From an uncultured Eudoraea sp. (GTDB lineage Bacteria > Bacteroidota > Bacteroidia > Flavobacteriales > Flavobacteriaceae), in NCBI RefSeq assembly GCF_947490415.1, contig NZ_CANLGX010000003.1, forward strand, positions 579,821 to 643,820: DNA of 64,000 nucleotides, in the 5' to 3' direction. The translations under genes were made by a program, and so were the position numbers. Below the pieces are notes generated by a model, which worked only from the letters and a program-made list of their open reading frames with translations, was not told the origin of the DNA and ran no database searches. Below are positions 37,735 through 46,850 of this stretch, piece after piece; within the stretch, counting starts at the first letter, position 1; each line of letters begins with the position of its first letter.

Positions 37735-38648
37735 TGTCGGGTAAATACCTTCTTACAGTTGTAGGACCTACTGCAATAGGGAAAACAAAATTAGCTATAG
37801 ACCTGGCAACATATTTCAAAACTGAGATCATCTCCGCGGACTCCAGACAATTTTACCAGGAAATGTCCATTGGCACTGCGGTTCCTTCCAGACATGAATT
37901 AGAATCCGTACCTCATCATTTTATTCAACATAAAAGTATTCAGGAAATATACAATGTAAGGGATTTTGAAAAGGATGCCTTAAATGTGCTCGATATCCTT
38001 TTTAAGAAATACAATATTGCCATAATGGTGGGTGGCAGCGGCTTATATGTTGATGCGGTTATTTATGGTTTGGATGCTTTCCCCAAGGTTGATAAGGAAA
38101 TCAGAAGCAAATTAAATTCAATTCTTAAACAGGAAGGAATCGAAGTTTTACAAAATCAACTTAAAGAACTGGACGCAGAATATTATGCTAAAGTAGATAT
38201 TCAAAACCCCCATAGAGTCATTCGCGCTCTGGAAATATGCCTTGGTACCGGTGAAACCTATTCTTCTTTTATTAATAAAGAAAAGCCTCCTCGACCATTC
38301 AAATCCATTGTAGTAGGCCTTTCGACAGAAAGAAGCATACTTTATGATAGAATAAACAGGCGTGTGGATACCATGATAGAAAACGGACTTATTGAGGAAG
38401 CCAGATCATTATATAAACATAAACATTTAAATGCCTTACAGACTGTAGGTTACAAGGAACTATTTAACTTTTTTGATGGAAAATGGGACCTTGATTTTGC
38501 TATTTCAGAAATAAAGAAAAATACACGTCGGTTTGCAAAAAGGCAATTGACATGGTATGGAAAAAATAAGGATATTATTTGGGTAGACCTCACTACTCCA
38601 TTTGATGAGATACTGGATAAAATTATGCATTTAAAAAACACCATCTAG
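37734..38648 (+). CDS. miaA: tRNA dimethylallyltransferase
   Basis: Transfers dimethylallyl to A37 of tRNAs that read codons beginning with U. 304 residues. The P-loop is VGPTAIGKT; then ISADSRQFYQEMSIGTA, VGGSGLYVDAVIYG and the TRRFAKRQLTWYG C-terminal motif. The ATG at 37734 shares one base with the TAA of the channel gene, so translation is coupled. Note that this is a translation-accuracy gene inside an apparently unrelated operon. Confidence 0.97.
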   Translation: MSGKYLLTVVGPTAIGKTKLAIDLATYFKTEIISADSRQFYQEMSIGTAVPSRHELESVPHHFIQHKSIQEIYNVRDFEKDALNVLDILFKKYNIAIMVGGSGLYVDAVIYGLDAFPKVDKEIRSKLNSILKQEGIEVLQNQLKELDAEYYAKVDIQNPHRVIRALEICLGTGETYSSFINKEKPPRPFKSIVVGLSTERSILYDRINRRVDTMIENGLIEEARSLYKHKHLNALQTVGYKELFNFFDGKWDLDFAISEIKKNTRRFAKRQLTWYGKNKDIIWVDLTTPFDEILDKIMHLKNTI

Positions 38649-38649
38649 A

Positions 38650-39150
38650 ATGATAAAGGCCGATCCAAAAGTTTATTTTATTATGGGGGTTTCAGGCTGT
38701 GGCAAATCCACTATTGGGAGTCTACTGGCAAATGAACTCAAAATACCTTTTTATGATGGGGATGATTTTCATTCCAAAACCAATGTAAAAAAAATGGCCT
38801 CAGGACAACCGTTAACTGATAATGATCGAATGGGCTGGTTATTAAGATTAAATGAAATAGCCCTTACTAAGCGTGAAGAAGGTGCAATTATAGGTTGTTC
38901 TGCATTGAAAGAATCCTACAGGCGTATATTAGACGCAAATCTTCAGGAAAATGCAAAGTGGATTTATCTAAGTGGTTCTTTTGAAGATGTAATGAATCGC
39001 TTGCGCCAAAGAAAAGGTCATTTTATGCCTGCAGAACTTCTTAAGTCTCAGTTTGAAACTCTGGAGGTTCCCCAAAAAGCCATAAATGTTTCAATAAATA
39101 TGCCTCCTGAGAAAATAGTTAACCGAATCTTAGAGTTAATAAAGTACTAA
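38650..39150 (+). CDS. Gluconokinase, GntK-type
   Basis: 166 residues with P-loop MGVSGCGKSTIGSLLA, YDGDDFHSKTNVKKMASGQPLTDNDRMGWL and the LRQRKGHFMPAELLKSQFETLEVP segment. These match the gluconate kinase family, which produces 6-phosphogluconate for the pentose phosphate pathway. It begins one base after the miaA stop. The transcript should end at the hairpin near 39158-39178 or beyond. Confidence 0.9.
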   Translation: MIKADPKVYFIMGVSGCGKSTIGSLLANELKIPFYDGDDFHSKTNVKKMASGQPLTDNDRMGWLLRLNEIALTKREEGAIIGCSALKESYRRILDANLQENAKWIYLSGSFEDVMNRLRQRKGHFMPAELLKSQFETLEVPQKAINVSINMPPEKIVNRILELIKY

Positions 39151-39151
39151 T

Positions 39152-39178
39152 AAAAAAGGCATCCATTATCGGATGCCT
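39152..39178 (-). terminator. Terminator of the RprXY-like operon
   Basis: GGCATCC at 39158-39164 pairs with GGATGCC at 39171-39177. On the minus strand it is followed by six T, so it ends the minus-strand operon; it lies between two convergent operons. Confidence 0.8.
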
Positions 39179-39200
39179 AATTCACTTTATCTATTTTATA

Positions 39201-39908
39201 TTACTGCGTTTTTACTACCAGCCTGAATCCTTCACCATGAATATTAAGGATCTCCACCACATCATCTCTTTTAAGATACTTTCGCAATTTGGCGATATAA
39301 ACATCCATACTTCTGGATGTAAAATAATTGTCATCACGCCATATCTTGGTCAAGGCCAACTCCCTGGGCATAAGATCATTCTCATGCAAAGCCAGTAATC
39401 TTAATAATTCATTTTCCTTTGGCGAGAGTTTTATTGGCTCTTCGTCCTTATATTTTAGAAACCTTAACTTAGAATTTAAGTGAAAATTTCCAATATTAAA
39501 TTCAAATTGTTTACTGTCAGCCAAGGTATTAGAAGCCTTTCTCTGAAGAATAGCCCTTAATTTCATAAGCAAAACTTCTGAATCAAATGGTTTGTTCAAA
39601 TAATCGTCAGCACCTGCTTTATAACCTTTAAGCACGTCTTCTTTCATAGTTTTGGCTGTGAGAAATACAATTGGAACGTTCTCATTCTTCTCCCGAATTT
39701 CCCTTGCCAGGGTAAACCCATCCTTATAAGGCATCATCACATCCAATATACAGACGTCATAATTGTCTTTTTTAAACTTTTCAAAACCTTCCATGCCGTT
39801 TTTTGCCAAAGTAACATCAAAATCGTTCATGGATAGGTAATCCTTTAACACGATTCCAAAGTTAGGATCGTCTTCGACTAAAAGTATTTTTTTGTTTGCT
39901 GTTTCCAT
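39201..39908 (-). CDS. OmpR-family response regulator (RprY-like)
   Basis: 235 residues. The receiver is intact: Glu/Asp pair (VEDDPN, about 12-14), phosphoacceptor in VCILDVMMP (Asp about 56), and the NKPF lysine. The C-terminal winged helix is an OmpR/PhoB type (SPKENELLRLLALHEND, TSRSMDVYIAKLRKYLK, GEGFRLV). The sequence resembles RprY of Bacteroidota. It is the last gene of the operon, 6 bases after the kinase gene; function as the kinase partner follows from the arrangement. Confidence 0.95.
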   Translation of the reverse strand: METANKKILLVEDDPNFGIVLKDYLSMNDFDVTLAKNGMEGFEKFKKDNYDVCILDVMMPYKDGFTLAREIREKNENVPIVFLTAKTMKEDVLKGYKAGADDYLNKPFDSEVLLMKLRAILQRKASNTLADSKQFEFNIGNFHLNSKLRFLKYKDEEPIKLSPKENELLRLLALHENDLMPRELALTKIWRDDNYFTSRSMDVYIAKLRKYLKRDDVVEILNIHGEGFRLVVKTQ

Positions 39909-39914
39909 AAATTA

Positions 39915-41495
39915 TTAAATTAATGGTAGTTTAATATAGAAGCTACTTCCTTTATCTTTTTCACTTTCAGCATAAACTTCCCCTTGGTGATCCTCTACTA
40001 TTTTTTTTACATAAGCCAACCCTAGCCCATGTCCTTTAACGTTATGTATATCTCCGGTGTGTTCTCTATAAAATTTTTCAAATACTTTTTTCAACACCGC
40101 TTTACTCATTCCCGCACCCTGATCTTGTATTTTAATGACAATATAATTATTGGCAATCTCGGTGAAAATATCAATTTTAGGTGCCTCCGGTGAATATTTC
40201 ACAGCATTATCCAGGATGTTTACTATCACATTTCCAAAATGCATTTCATTTGCCAACACTTCAGATCTTATAGCATCTAAATGGGTGTGAATATATCCTC
40301 CCCTATCCGTTACAAGAAGTTGAACATGAGTAATTGATTTATTAATAATGTCGTGAATATCTACCCTGTCCTTACTTATATCTAATTGATTTTTTTCCAG
40401 TTTCGAGATCCTAAGTACATTTTCAACCTGAGCATGCATTCTTTTGTTTTCTTCCTTTATCATTTGCAGGTACCGTTGTACCTTTTCCTGATCTCCAATA
40501 ATTTTAGGATTCTTGATAGCTTCAATTGCCAAGTTTATTGTAGCAATGGGTGTTTTAAACTCATGTGTCATATTATTAATGAAATCTGACTTTATTTCTG
40601 AGATTTGTTTTTGTTTAATTAACTGATAAATTGCCCCCGAATATGCCACAACTATTATAAGAGTGAAAACCAAAGATAAAATCGCCATTCCCATAATATT
40701 TTGAAGTAAAAACTTCTTCTTTTTGGGAAAAGACAACAAGAGTGTAAAATTACTCATCCCCTCACTGTTCTTAAAGAATGGAGCTTTATAAACTGTTGTG
40801 CCTCCAAATTTGAATCTTTTAGACTTTACTTTAGTAGGCAGACCCTTGCTATAGACTCCATACTCATATTCAATATCCATATTCCGGTTTTCCAACTCAC
40901 GATCCAGTAATAATTCTATCTCCTGTTTTGAAACCCGTTTATGAATTGGAACTTTTTCTGCATATTCCCTATAGACATCGTCAAAAATTGCCTTGTCTAT
41001 GGATGATAAACCACCTACTTTCTCCAATTTTTGGATCGGATTTAGTTTATAGCTTTTACCATCCAATCCAAAATCCTCCTTATAAACTGTTTTCGTGCGT
41101 TTACTGGTGTAATTTTTTATTGTTGTGGTATCATTACCATTGCTATTGTCAAAGAACGTAGATCCGATATTATAATCTTCTTCCAAAATTCCATGCGAGT
41201 AAAATAGAATCTCGTTAGAATTTAAATCACGATCAATAAAAAATATGTTACTCAAATGGGAACTTTTAAACTCCCCTACGCTATCCTTAAGATTTAAAAA
41301 TCTCTCAGAATAGTCGTCCATTTCACGGTCTTCAATTTTGTCCGTTACTTTATTAAGAACTTCTGAAACTGCATTTGAAAATTGTTCTTCTTTATCTTCA
41401 ACAGAACTTTTTATCCAATACAGTTGTACAGAGATAATCCCAATAAGAGAGAGGCTCATTAATATGACCAGACTAACAAATAATCTCTTATTCAT
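39915..41495 (-). CDS. Sensor histidine kinase (RprX-like)
   Basis: 526 residues. Membrane helix about 5-27, an extracytoplasmic sensor region to about 270 without an obvious known domain, membrane helix about 272-292. The dimerisation domain contains the phosphorylated histidine in NNMTHEFKTP, followed by the ATPase boxes NILDNAVKYSPEAP, DQGAGM and GHGLGLAYVKKIVEDH. RprX is a Bacteroidota envelope sensor; the signal here is unknown. It follows coaE by 78 bases on the same strand, so it is probably part of the GT-ybbR-coaE transcript. Confidence 0.93.
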   Translation of the reverse strand: MNKRLFVSLVILMSLSLIGIISVQLYWIKSSVEDKEEQFSNAVSEVLNKVTDKIEDREMDDYSERFLNLKDSVGEFKSSHLSNIFFIDRDLNSNEILFYSHGILEEDYNIGSTFFDNSNGNDTTTIKNYTSKRTKTVYKEDFGLDGKSYKLNPIQKLEKVGGLSSIDKAIFDDVYREYAEKVPIHKRVSKQEIELLLDRELENRNMDIEYEYGVYSKGLPTKVKSKRFKFGGTTVYKAPFFKNSEGMSNFTLLLSFPKKKKFLLQNIMGMAILSLVFTLIIVVAYSGAIYQLIKQKQISEIKSDFINNMTHEFKTPIATINLAIEAIKNPKIIGDQEKVQRYLQMIKEENKRMHAQVENVLRISKLEKNQLDISKDRVDIHDIINKSITHVQLLVTDRGGYIHTHLDAIRSEVLANEMHFGNVIVNILDNAVKYSPEAPKIDIFTEIANNYIVIKIQDQGAGMSKAVLKKVFEKFYREHTGDIHNVKGHGLGLAYVKKIVEDHQGEVYAESEKDKGSSFYIKLPLI

Positions 41496-41573
41496 CTATT
41501 TAGTAAATTTAAAAATTTAACATTTAGCGAATCGCCTGTTTAACCTAACCTTAACAAAAATGTTAAAAAACCG

Positions 41574-42161
41574 TTAGACTACTATTTTAGTAAGTTTGAG
41601 ATGAATCTGCTCAACTTGTAATTTAGTCTGATCTAAGTCTATATTTTCGATAACGTAATCAGATAAAGGAATTTTTTTAGAATCGTCCCATTGATTCTCC
41701 ATGCGTGCCAAGATCTCTTCCTTTGAACCATTATCTCTTGCCATTATTCTTTCTAAACGGACCTCCTTTGGGGCCTTTACAAGTATTATCTTATCAAAAT
41801 TAGTATAGGAATTATTTTCAAAAAGTATTGCTGCCTCCTGGATTACATATGGAGTTTTTTTTCTTTTTACCCACGCCATAAAGTCATTTTTAACAGCCGG
41901 ATGCACTATTGCGTTCAGCTTTTGAAGTAATTCCTTATTGTTAAAAACCTTATCAGCTATATACTTTTTGTTTAAGCTATCCAGTTCATATGAATCCTTT
42001 CCCAACAGATTAATAACAGCAGTTTTAATCTCTTTAGAATTATTCATTAACTTTTTAGCTCTCAAATCTGAATTATAAACAGGAACACCCAATTCTTTAA
42101 ACATTTTGGCCACTGTTGTTTTTCCACTGCCAATCCCACCTGTTAATCCTATAATCTTCAT
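41574..42161 (-). CDS. coaE: Dephospho-CoA kinase
   Basis: Last step of coenzyme A synthesis, phosphorylating the 3'-OH of dephospho-CoA. 195 residues. P-loop GLTGGIGSGKTTVAKMF, then VPVYNSDLRAKKLM, HPAVKNDF, and VQEAAILFE. Start overlaps the YbbR stop by four bases, so they are translationally coupled. The CoA pathway gene coaBC is elsewhere in the window (47737-48942). Confidence 0.96.
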   Translation of the reverse strand: MKIIGLTGGIGSGKTTVAKMFKELGVPVYNSDLRAKKLMNNSKEIKTAVINLLGKDSYELDSLNKKYIADKVFNNKELLQKLNAIVHPAVKNDFMAWVKRKKTPYVIQEAAILFENNSYTNFDKIILVKAPKEVRLERIMARDNGSKEEILARMENQWDDSKKIPLSDYVIENIDLDQTKLQVEQIHLKLTKIVV

Positions 42162-43114
42162 TGACGTTTCAGAATAAATTCTACTTCATTCATCATTAGT
42201 TGAACACTATACACATCCTTGGGTTGTTCAATTAGGCTTACCTGAAGATCTTGATTATCACCTCTATGTTCCTGAAAATCAGCAACAACTTTAAAGTCTA
42301 AAGGGTTAATATCCTTTAATCGATCTATTCTGGCCTTACAAAGTACTGCAATTGTGCTGGGAAAAGTTTTTATCTGAGTTCCTTCCGGGAGATTAATAAC
42401 CTCAACTGGAATTTCTAGTAACTTTTCAGAGAATCGAAAAACATTCCCGGAGATTCTTACCTTTTTTATGGTAAGTTCAGAATTCTTTAGTTCTTCGGGC
42501 AAAACCAAATCAACTACTATGGAAAAATCCTCACTAATTTCATTGAGTTCAACTTCCGTCGTTGAGATTGAATTTATAATATCCAACTCCTTTTTTGGTC
42601 CTGTTATTGAGATTAGTGAAGGCTCTATCTTTAATTTCCCGTCTACAAGATAATTCTGGGCCGGGTTTAAGCTAATATTTGGAGTGATGGGAACCTCTTT
42701 TGATTCAACCTTGTAAAAATCTATAAACAGTGTATCCCTATCTAATTCTAAAAGGGTCATAGAAGCAGATAATTGGCTCTCTATCTGTTTCCTGAAATCA
42801 AGTTGGGTGACGTAAAAACCTGATTGATTATTAGCCATAGTAGATAGATCAATCTTAATTTTTTTTCTATTGTAATACAACCCTAAGAACTGAAACCCAC
42901 TGGCTCTAAGTCTTACATCAACATTTTTAAAAGAATTGTCCGCTAAAAGGAGACTGTCCGGCACATTGATATACTCCAGGTCAAAAGTAGTCCGGTCAAC
43001 ATAGGTCTCAGATAATCTGCTTACAAGCCAGGCCAGGAAAGAGCACAGAAGGAAGATTAAAAAGATATTTATCTTTCTTTTGTCATTACTTCTTTTGATA
43101 TCTTTCTGCTCCAT
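42158..43114 (-). CDS. YbbR-like (CdaR-type) domain protein
   Basis: 318 residues with one N-terminal membrane helix (about 15-35, FLIFLLCSFLAWLVSRL) and an extracytoplasmic part of repeated YbbR-type beta domains (for example LEYINVPDSLLL, ISLNPAQNYLV, ISITGPKKELDIINSI, VEVINLPEGTQIKTFPSTIAVL). YbbR proteins in other bacteria regulate a diadenylate cyclase; no such cyclase is adjacent here. It shares bases with both neighbours (1 with the glycosyltransferase, 4 with coaE). Confidence 0.9.
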   Translation of the reverse strand: MEQKDIKRSNDKRKINIFLIFLLCSFLAWLVSRLSETYVDRTTFDLEYINVPDSLLLADNSFKNVDVRLRASGFQFLGLYYNRKKIKIDLSTMANNQSGFYVTQLDFRKQIESQLSASMTLLELDRDTLFIDFYKVESKEVPITPNISLNPAQNYLVDGKLKIEPSLISITGPKKELDIINSISTTEVELNEISEDFSIVVDLVLPEELKNSELTIKKVRISGNVFRFSEKLLEIPVEVINLPEGTQIKTFPSTIAVLCKARIDRLKDINPLDFKVVADFQEHRGDNQDLQVSLIEQPKDVYSVQLMMNEVEFILKRQ

Positions 43115-44130
43115 TAAATTTGCTTAAAAAACAATTCAGGAAAAAGTTCCTGTGGTTTACTTTTGGTAAAATTAACTAAGATTACTGATTTTAGAAAACC
43201 ATAACCATAGCCGAGAAATTGAATCATAACGGCAATAATAGCCAAAAGGCCAACTACAAGGCTTTTATTCTTTATGAAGGCATCTAAAAAAATAAACGAA
43301 AAATATGCGGCATAAAGTATAATGGGCCATAGATATCTTCCCGACCCAATGAACAACCCTGCTATAGATATTATAAACCCAATACAGAAAAGGGAAGGGA
43401 ACCAGTAGAATATTCTGGAAGAACCTGGATGCCAGCTATTAAGAATTGGACGTACCATACCAAACTTTTTAACCTGCAATAAGAATTTATTGAAACTTAT
43501 TCTTCGCTTATGGTAAACAAAAGCCTCTCTAATTAATTTGGTTTCATACCCTTTTTCCCATAACCGCATACTTAAGTCCGGGTCCTCTCCAGGATGTATA
43601 TTTCCAAAGCCTCCCGAATCTTCAAAAGCCTTTTTAGAAATCCCCATATTAAAACTTCTGGGCTGAAATTTATCGACAGTTTTCTTATTCCCCCTGATAC
43701 CTCCAGTAGTGAAAATAGAAGTCATGGCATAATTTATGGCCTTCTGGATGTTTGAGAATGACTCATGTGCAGCATCAGGGCCACCAAAACAATCAACGTA
43801 TTTGCTGTTTAAGGAAACTGCTACCTTTTCCAGATAATTGACAGGAATTACGCAATCAGAATCCAATATTATAAAATAATTCCCTTTAGCTCGCTGCATA
43901 CCGTAATTTCTGGAATCTCCGGGCCCTGTATTATCTTTGAAAAGATAAGTGATATTTAATGATCCATTATAATCTTCAATAACAGATTTGGCCGTTGTAA
44001 CAGAGCCATCTTCAATAATGACTATTTCATATGATTTATCATAAGACTGATACAACAAACTCTCCAGCAGTTCGCGAATTTCATCAGGTCTGTTAAATAC
44101 AGGAATGATTAAAGAAAAAGAAAGTTCCAT
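43114..44130 (-). CDS. Membrane-associated family 2 glycosyltransferase
   Basis: 338 residues. GT-A fold with the opening SLIIPVFNRPDEIRELLESLLYQ, DNTGPGDSRNYGM, the DSDC (DXD) metal site and a later WEKGYET motif. About three membrane segments near the C-terminus (residues about 240-320). It would add sugars to a polymer or lipid at the inner face of the inner membrane. It is the first gene of the GT-ybbR-coaE group, and is preceded by the fabI terminator. Confidence 0.92.
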   Translation of the reverse strand: MELSFSLIIPVFNRPDEIRELLESLLYQSYDKSYEIVIIEDGSVTTAKSVIEDYNGSLNITYLFKDNTGPGDSRNYGMQRAKGNYFIILDSDCVIPVNYLEKVAVSLNSKYVDCFGGPDAAHESFSNIQKAINYAMTSIFTTGGIRGNKKTVDKFQPRSFNMGISKKAFEDSGGFGNIHPGEDPDLSMRLWEKGYETKLIREAFVYHKRRISFNKFLLQVKKFGMVRPILNSWHPGSSRIFYWFPSLFCIGFIISIAGLFIGSGRYLWPIILYAAYFSFIFLDAFIKNKSLVVGLLAIIAVMIQFLGYGYGFLKSVILVNFTKSKPQELFPELFFKQI

Positions 44131-44153
44131 ATCTAAATAAGGATATACACATA

Positions 44154-44180
44154 AAAGCCATCCTGCACTGGGATGGCTTT
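44154..44180 (-). terminator. Terminator of fabI
   Basis: AAAGCCATCC and GGGATGGCTTT pair around a short loop, followed on the minus strand by a T-containing tail (CTTTTAT). It lies after the minus-strand fabI gene and before the glycosyltransferase gene. Confidence 0.75.
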
Positions 44181-44198
44181 CTAATATTTTAGATGCTG

Positions 44199-45011
44199 CT
44201 ATTTAGTAAAATGATCAATTACCTCCTGGCTTACACCTGTATTTGAAAAACCACCATCATGAAACAAATTCTGCATCGTCACTTTTCTTGTAAGATCTGA
44301 GAAGAGAGATACGGTATAATCTGCACAATCCTGAGCGGTTGCATTACCTAAGGGAGACATCTTTTCCGCATAATTAATAAAGCCATCAAAACCTTTTACA
44401 CCCTGGCCAGCAGTAGTCGGTGTTGGAGATTGAGAAATTGTATTTACTCTTACCTTTTTCTCTTTGCCAAAAAAGTAGCCAAAACTTCTGGCCACAGATT
44501 CAAGATAAGCTTTATTGTCTGCCATATCATTATAATCCGGAAAAGTACGTTGCGCAGCCATATAGGTCAATGCCACTATACTTCCCCATGAATTCATTGC
44601 ATCTGCTTTGTATAAACTTTGCATTACCTTATGGAATGAAAGTGCAGAAACATCCCACCCTTTGGTTGTAAAATCATATTTTTCATCGGTATATAAACGA
44701 CCTTTACGAACATTAACCGACATACCAATTGAATGTAAAACGAAATCCAGTTTTCCCCCCAGAATTTCCATTGACTTAGCAACCAAATTATTCAAGTCAT
44801 CTTCACTGGTGGCATCTGCAGGAATTATTTGTGAACCCGTTTTCTCTGCCAGAGCATTAATCTGACCCATACGCATGGCAATTGGAGCATTTGTGAGAAC
44901 AAATATACCTCCTTCTTCATGCACACGTTCGGCCGTTTTCCATGCAATTGAATTTTCATCAAGTGCTCCAAAAATAATTCCCTTCTTCCCTTTCAATAAG
45001 TTATATGCCAT
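44199..45011 (-). CDS. fabI: Enoyl-[acyl-carrier-protein] reductase (NADH)
   Basis: Final reduction step of fatty acid elongation. 270 residues. SDR-type NAD site with GALDENSIAWKTAERVHEEGG and the active-site region YMAAQRTFPDYNDMADNKAYLES (Tyr and Lys spaced as in FabI), with DNK in place of the LAK of many FabI proteins. QSPTPTTAGQG is also typical. Soluble. It ends at a hairpin terminator and is not obviously in an operon. Confidence 0.95.
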   Translation of the reverse strand: MAYNLLKGKKGIIFGALDENSIAWKTAERVHEEGGIFVLTNAPIAMRMGQINALAEKTGSQIIPADATSEDDLNNLVAKSMEILGGKLDFVLHSIGMSVNVRKGRLYTDEKYDFTTKGWDVSALSFHKVMQSLYKADAMNSWGSIVALTYMAAQRTFPDYNDMADNKAYLESVARSFGYFFGKEKKVRVNTISQSPTPTTAGQGVKGFDGFINYAEKMSPLGNATAQDCADYTVSLFSDLTRKVTMQNLFHDGGFSNTGVSQEVIDHFTK

Positions 45012-45137
45012 GTTAAAGTGCTTTGTATTTATTTGAAGTCAAAGATATCTAAAAAAGTAGAAACTAAACCGCTCCTTTAGGATATTTGAAACACACTAAG
45101 AAAGGGGAAAATAAAACTAAAGGCTTGTTTTACCTTT

Positions 45138-46790
45138 TTAATTCAAAAGCTCCCGGGCATGTGCAAGAGCTGATTCTGACAGGCTCTTTCCTCCAAGCAT
45201 TTCCGCCAATTCAAATACTCTTTCATCCTCCAGCAATTCTTTCATTTGCGTTTGAGTACTATCGCCCTTATCAGTTTTAAATACTTTAAAATGATGATCC
45301 CCTTTGGAAGCAATTTGAGGAAGATGCGTTATAGAAAAAACCTGCATGTTCCGGCTCATTTCTTGCATAATATCGCCCATTCGGTTTGATATTTCACCGG
45401 AAACACCACTGTCTATCTCATCAAACATTAGAGTCGGTAATTGCTCGTAGCGGGCAAGTATCGATTTAATTACAAGCATAATACGAGATAGTTCTCCTCC
45501 GGAAGCAACCTTTTTTAAAGTATTATAATCCGACCCTTTATTCGCGGAAAATAAAAAGACTAGCGTATCAATGCCATTAATTTTATAATCTTCAGTTGGA
45601 ATAACCTCAATATTGAAAGTAGCATTGGGTAAACCCAGGGAGTGCAAAGAATGTTCAAGTTTTTCCTTTATTTCCGGAATTACTGTTTTTCGTCGAACAG
45701 ATAACAAATTGGCGTCTTTATCCAACGCATTCTTTTGTGCCTCAAGTAAATTTCTTTTATTTTGAATTTCGTCTTCAAGATTTTGTGTGGCACTAACCTT
45801 GTTTGTAAGTGATTCTCTTATAACAATTAATTCAGAGACATTGGATACGTCATGTTTTCTTTGCAGGTCATATATAACCTGTAATTTAGTATTGATTTCC
45901 TCAAGTTTCCCCGGATCAGGTTCAATAGATTCCTGCAGAATTTGTATTTCTTCGGCGATGTCTTTTAATTCAATAAAAACTGAATCAATTCGTTCCTTAA
46001 GATTTGCAAACTTGCTTCCAATTACCGATAGCTTTCCTGATATAAGTTTAAGTTCCTGAAGCAAACTTACAATCCCTATTTGTTCATCCCTCAACAGGTG
46101 ATTTCCTTTGGATAGGTTTTCTAGAACAGCTTCAACATTATTTAATTGTTGGTATTGATCCTCCAATTTTTCCTGAAGCCCATCTTCAAGATACACAGCA
46201 TCCAATTCATTTAATAAGAAAGTGTTGTAATCATGTTCTTTGTTAGCATTTTTTTGAAACTCAATGAGCTCATCAAATTCTTGTAAAGTAGCTTTGTATT
46301 TTACCAGTTTGGTATTGTATGAATTCAGGATCTTTGTATTGTCTGCAAAAGCATCAATCAATTTTAACTGAAAATCGTGCTCAGTTAACTGCAATGTCTG
46401 GTGCTGTGAATGAATATCAACAAGTCGTTTACCCAGTTGTGTTAATATATCCAGTGTAAGGGGAGAATCATTTACAAATGCTCTCGATTTACCACCAGGA
46501 TGAATTTCCCTGCGCACAATAGTATTGGAATCATACTCCAAATCATGCTCACTAAAAAATGATTCTAAATTATAATTTTTGATATCAAAAACAGCTTCAA
46601 TAACACATCTACTTCCTTTATCTTTTAGAGAAGTCATATCTGCCCGTTTCCCTAAAACCAGGGAAAGGCCACCTAAAAGAATTGACTTTCCAGCTCCCGT
46701 TTCACCCGTAATAGTAGTAAACCCCCCAGTGAAGTTTACATTGAGATTATCTATTAATGCATAATTTTTTATAGACAGATTTATCAGCAC
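45138..46790 (-). CDS. recN: DNA repair protein RecN
   Basis: SMC-like ATPase for double-strand break repair. 550 residues. N-terminal ATPase half (ALIDNLNVNFTGGFTTITGETGAGKSILLGGLSLVLGKR), a long coiled coil (about 155-370) and a C-terminal half with the signature ASGGELSRIMLVIKSIL, Walker B TLMFDEIDSGVSG and QIASKGDHH. It follows the DUF4835 gene by 60 bases; this order is common in the phylum. Confidence 0.97.
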   Translation of the reverse strand: MLINLSIKNYALIDNLNVNFTGGFTTITGETGAGKSILLGGLSLVLGKRADMTSLKDKGSRCVIEAVFDIKNYNLESFFSEHDLEYDSNTIVRREIHPGGKSRAFVNDSPLTLDILTQLGKRLVDIHSQHQTLQLTEHDFQLKLIDAFADNTKILNSYNTKLVKYKATLQEFDELIEFQKNANKEHDYNTFLLNELDAVYLEDGLQEKLEDQYQQLNNVEAVLENLSKGNHLLRDEQIGIVSLLQELKLISGKLSVIGSKFANLKERIDSVFIELKDIAEEIQILQESIEPDPGKLEEINTKLQVIYDLQRKHDVSNVSELIVIRESLTNKVSATQNLEDEIQNKRNLLEAQKNALDKDANLLSVRRKTVIPEIKEKLEHSLHSLGLPNATFNIEVIPTEDYKINGIDTLVFLFSANKGSDYNTLKKVASGGELSRIMLVIKSILARYEQLPTLMFDEIDSGVSGEISNRMGDIMQEMSRNMQVFSITHLPQIASKGDHHFKVFKTDKGDSTQTQMKELLEDERVFELAEMLGGKSLSESALAHARELLN

Positions 46791-46850
46791 AGCTATATTA
46801 TATAATATGGTCTGTAAAGATAAATTATTATTGGAATGAAATTGAAGTGG

